Source of the DNA: Pseudoalteromonas aurantia
Lineage (GTDB): Bacteria; Pseudomonadota; Gammaproteobacteria; Enterobacterales; Alteromonadaceae
DNA length: 64,000 nucleotides
Assembly (NCBI RefSeq): GCF_005886875.1
Contig: NZ_PNBY01000020.1
Span: 1-64,000, forward strand
Direction of reading: 5' to 3'
Position 1 is the first letter of the stretch; every line of letters starts with the position of its first letter. Positions 62,378-64,000 of this stretch are shown here, piece by piece. The translations under genes and the position numbers were made by a program. The notes under the pieces were generated by a model. That model had not been told where the DNA came from, did not search any database, and saw nothing but the letters and a program-made list of their open reading frames with translations.

Positions 62378-62849
62378 CAGTGATTGCTCTTATAATTTTT
62401 TTGACAAAAGGCTATTAATAGCGTTGTTAGTTACTATGATCAGCATGTTGTTCAAGTCAGTTCAGATACTAACTTGTTTTCAAATAGTAACGGAAATATA
62501 TGGCTAAAATAACAAAACACTAAATTTAATTTTTCCAACTTAAAGAAATTTTGTCATATTTGCATTGCTTATTGTTGCGCTAATATAGCGAAGGTCTGTA
62601 GTTTTGAATCAATATTTATTAATTTTCATAAAAATTCATATTACCGTTATTTCTTCATCGTTTTGCCGTTTTATTAGACTAAGTGCGCTAAAAAAGTAAA
62701 AATACAATCAGCACTTTGGGTTATGAAGTGAAAGTCGCTTATCGATTTTGAGCAACACAGAAGCTGACAATAGAGTTATCAGCTTTTATCTTTTCCTTTG
62801 TATGATGCCCACCCCTAACATCGATTGTACAATTAATATCGGAGAACTT
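62378..62849. other. Divergent intergenic region between the Lon-STAND operon and the subtilase
   Basis: 472 nt, AT-rich, without a credible gene. It must hold promoters for both directions. A short palindrome CGCTA-ATA-TAGCG lies at 62578-62590 and a terminator-like hairpin at 62761-62788, both listed or discussed separately. Confidence 0.6.
62761..62788 (+). terminator. Terminator-like hairpin in the subtilase leader
   Basis: Stem AAGCTGA / TCAGCTT with inner A-T pairs across one mismatch, followed by TTATCTTTTCC. It lies 62 nt before the subtilase ATG with no upstream plus-strand gene, so it may act as an attenuator. Confidence 0.45.
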
Positions 62850-64000
62850 ATGAAAAAACAGATTATTAGAAGTAAGAACTATCTGATGGTAATTTTGTTT
62901 AGTTTAGTACCACTATGTATTCACTCGCATGAATCTACAGACGAAAAGGAATATTTAGTTCAGTTTCAGTCTGGCCAAATCGATAATGCATTATCGCAAA
63001 ACCTAAACATCCTATGGCGTCGGGATAACGTAAGCTTTGCAAAAGGAAAGTTAAACCAAAAGCAAGCTAATGCGCTTAGGGTTCTACCAGGCGTTGTCGT
63101 TGAAGAAAATTCTAGCCTTTCGCTTAATGCAGGCTCAATTAAATCACTTCCTAGTATTGCAAACAACGCTGATGTACTTGCATATGATGAATTAGAACCT
63201 TATTGGTTAAGGGCAACTGCGATTGAACAGTTGCCTCATGCTGTGCAGAATGTGCCTGTTTGTGTGATCGATTCAGGGTTAGATGCTGGGCACCCTGATT
63301 TACCTTCATCAACCTCGGGCTATCATAGTACTTATGCTGGGTTTTGGGATAAAGACGCATTTAGTCATGGTACACATATAGCGGGGATCATAGCTGCTCA
63401 AGAAAATGGGGTTGGCGTCAAAGGAGCGTTGAGTGAATCAACCGCAAATCTTCATATTAGTAAGTTAATAAAAACCGCCAATGGTGAGGGGTCAATAATT
63501 TGGGGGAGTAATTTAATAGAAGCTATTGAAGTGTGTGCTAGTGTTGGCGCTAAAGTAATTAATATGTCTTTAAGTGGAGAACACTATTCTCGCGTTATGG
63601 TAGAGGTCATAGACAGACTTTCTTATGACAAGGGAATTATTTTTGTAGGTGCTGCAGGAAATCACGGTTCAGGCGCTGGTAAGTCAAGTGGTGATCATGA
63701 TGCAAAGCATTATCCTGCATCATATCATAATGTATTGTCTGTCGGTGCACTCAACGATAAAGGGTCAGTGGCAGATTTCTCACCTATAAACAATAAAATT
63801 GATTTTGTAACGCCGGGTACAAAAATAGTATCAACAGCTAATCGTTACCATTTTGCAATACAAAGCGTCGAGTTAGAAACGGCACAAGGTTTTACAAGTA
63901 TTGCGTATACTCAAATTGATGCTGGTATTAGTGAGCCGCCAGAGCGAGTTGTAGTAAATGAATCTTGCAAATATACATTGGCGGGCAATGTGCTAAGCGA
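62850..64000 (+). CDS. Exported subtilisin-like serine protease (S8), cut by the window end
   Basis: An open frame from ATG 62850 to the window end, at least 383 aa. It has a signal peptide (MKKQIIRSKNYLMVILFSLV then PLCIHSHE), an I9-like propeptide region (EYLVQFQSGQIDNAL to about residue 120), catalytic D141 in VCVIDSGLD, catalytic H173 in SHGTHIAGII and the oxyanion Asn in GAAGNHGSG. After IVSTANR a different segment begins, as in subtilases with a PA domain inserted before the catalytic Ser; the Ser itself lies beyond the window. GGAG lies 5 nt upstream of the ATG. It is divergent from the Lon-STAND operon. Confidence 0.92.
   Translation, partial: MKKQIIRSKNYLMVILFSLVPLCIHSHESTDEKEYLVQFQSGQIDNALSQNLNILWRRDNVSFAKGKLNQKQANALRVLPGVVVEENSSLSLNAGSIKSLPSIANNADVLAYDELEPYWLRATAIEQLPHAVQNVPVCVIDSGLDAGHPDLPSSTSGYHSTYAGFWDKDAFSHGTHIAGIIAAQENGVGVKGALSESTANLHISKLIKTANGEGSIIWGSNLIEAIEVCASVGAKVINMSLSGEHYSRVMVEVIDRLSYDKGIIFVGAAGNHGSGAGKSSGDHDAKHYPASYHNVLSVGALNDKGSVADFSPINNKIDFVTPGTKIVSTANRYHFAIQSVELETAQGFTSIAYTQIDAGISEPPERVVVNESCKYTLAGNVLS

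Overview
The window looks like a stretch of chromosome from a marine gammaproteobacterium of the Alteromonadales, most like Pseudoalteromonas. This rests on gene content and order: monomeric NADP-isocitrate dehydrogenase, cspD/clpS-clpA/aat-bpt-infA, a liu/ivd branched-chain amino acid degradation block, and moderate-to-low G+C. It is a judgement from protein recognition and synteny; no database search was run.

Layout. (1) 1-7.6 kb: icd, then an almost complete N-end rule module: cspD divergent from clpS-clpA, with infA and the two aminoacyl-tRNA-protein transferases bpt and aat facing them. (2) 7.6-12 kb: trxB, pssA, asnB. (3) 12.1-16.2 kb: a five-gene pyroglutamate (5-oxoproline) operon, pxpB-pxpC-DUF969-DUF979-pcp, with no pxpA in the window. 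(4) 16.2-19.4 kb: an exported M17 aminopeptidase and an exported MsrA-thioredoxin-like-MsrB fusion. (5) 19.4-35.8 kb: leucine degradation (liuR-liuA-liuB-liuD-liuC-liuE plus CoA transferase) divergent from valine/isoleucine degradation (thiolase, mmsA, acyl-CoA dehydrogenase, two crotonase-fold enzymes, mmsB, SDR). The shared intergenic region carries two LiuR-like operators. (6) 35.8-40.4 kb: a GNAT protein, a ferredoxin reductase/fatty acid desaturase pair behind two FabR/DesT-like palindromes, an unknown protein and a TIGR01777 epimerase.

(7) 40.4-49.5 kb: a defence island. A type I restriction-modification operon (hsdM-hsdS-helical-repeat gene-hsdR) and a wrecked DUF4011-type helicase lie between two ~80-bp direct repeats. 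The repeats are the 5' end of the neighbouring AI-2E/PerM gene; the left copy is a truncated perM remnant and the right copy starts the intact gene. (8) 49.5-57.4 kb: perM, a PhoPQ-like two-component operon with a PepSY protein and a small exported protein, yciI, an NSS-family Na+ symporter and an S9 peptidase.

(9) 57.4-64 kb: the most unusual locus. One operon encodes a 1194-residue Lon-like protease / nSTAND1 NTPase / transmembrane / TPR-like protein, then a divergent sigma-70-like protein, then an unrecognised 188-aa protein. A subtilase with a signal peptide, cut by the window end, is divergent from it. This has the look of an NTP-regulated conflict or stress-signalling system in which proteolysis and transcription control are linked; that function is inference.
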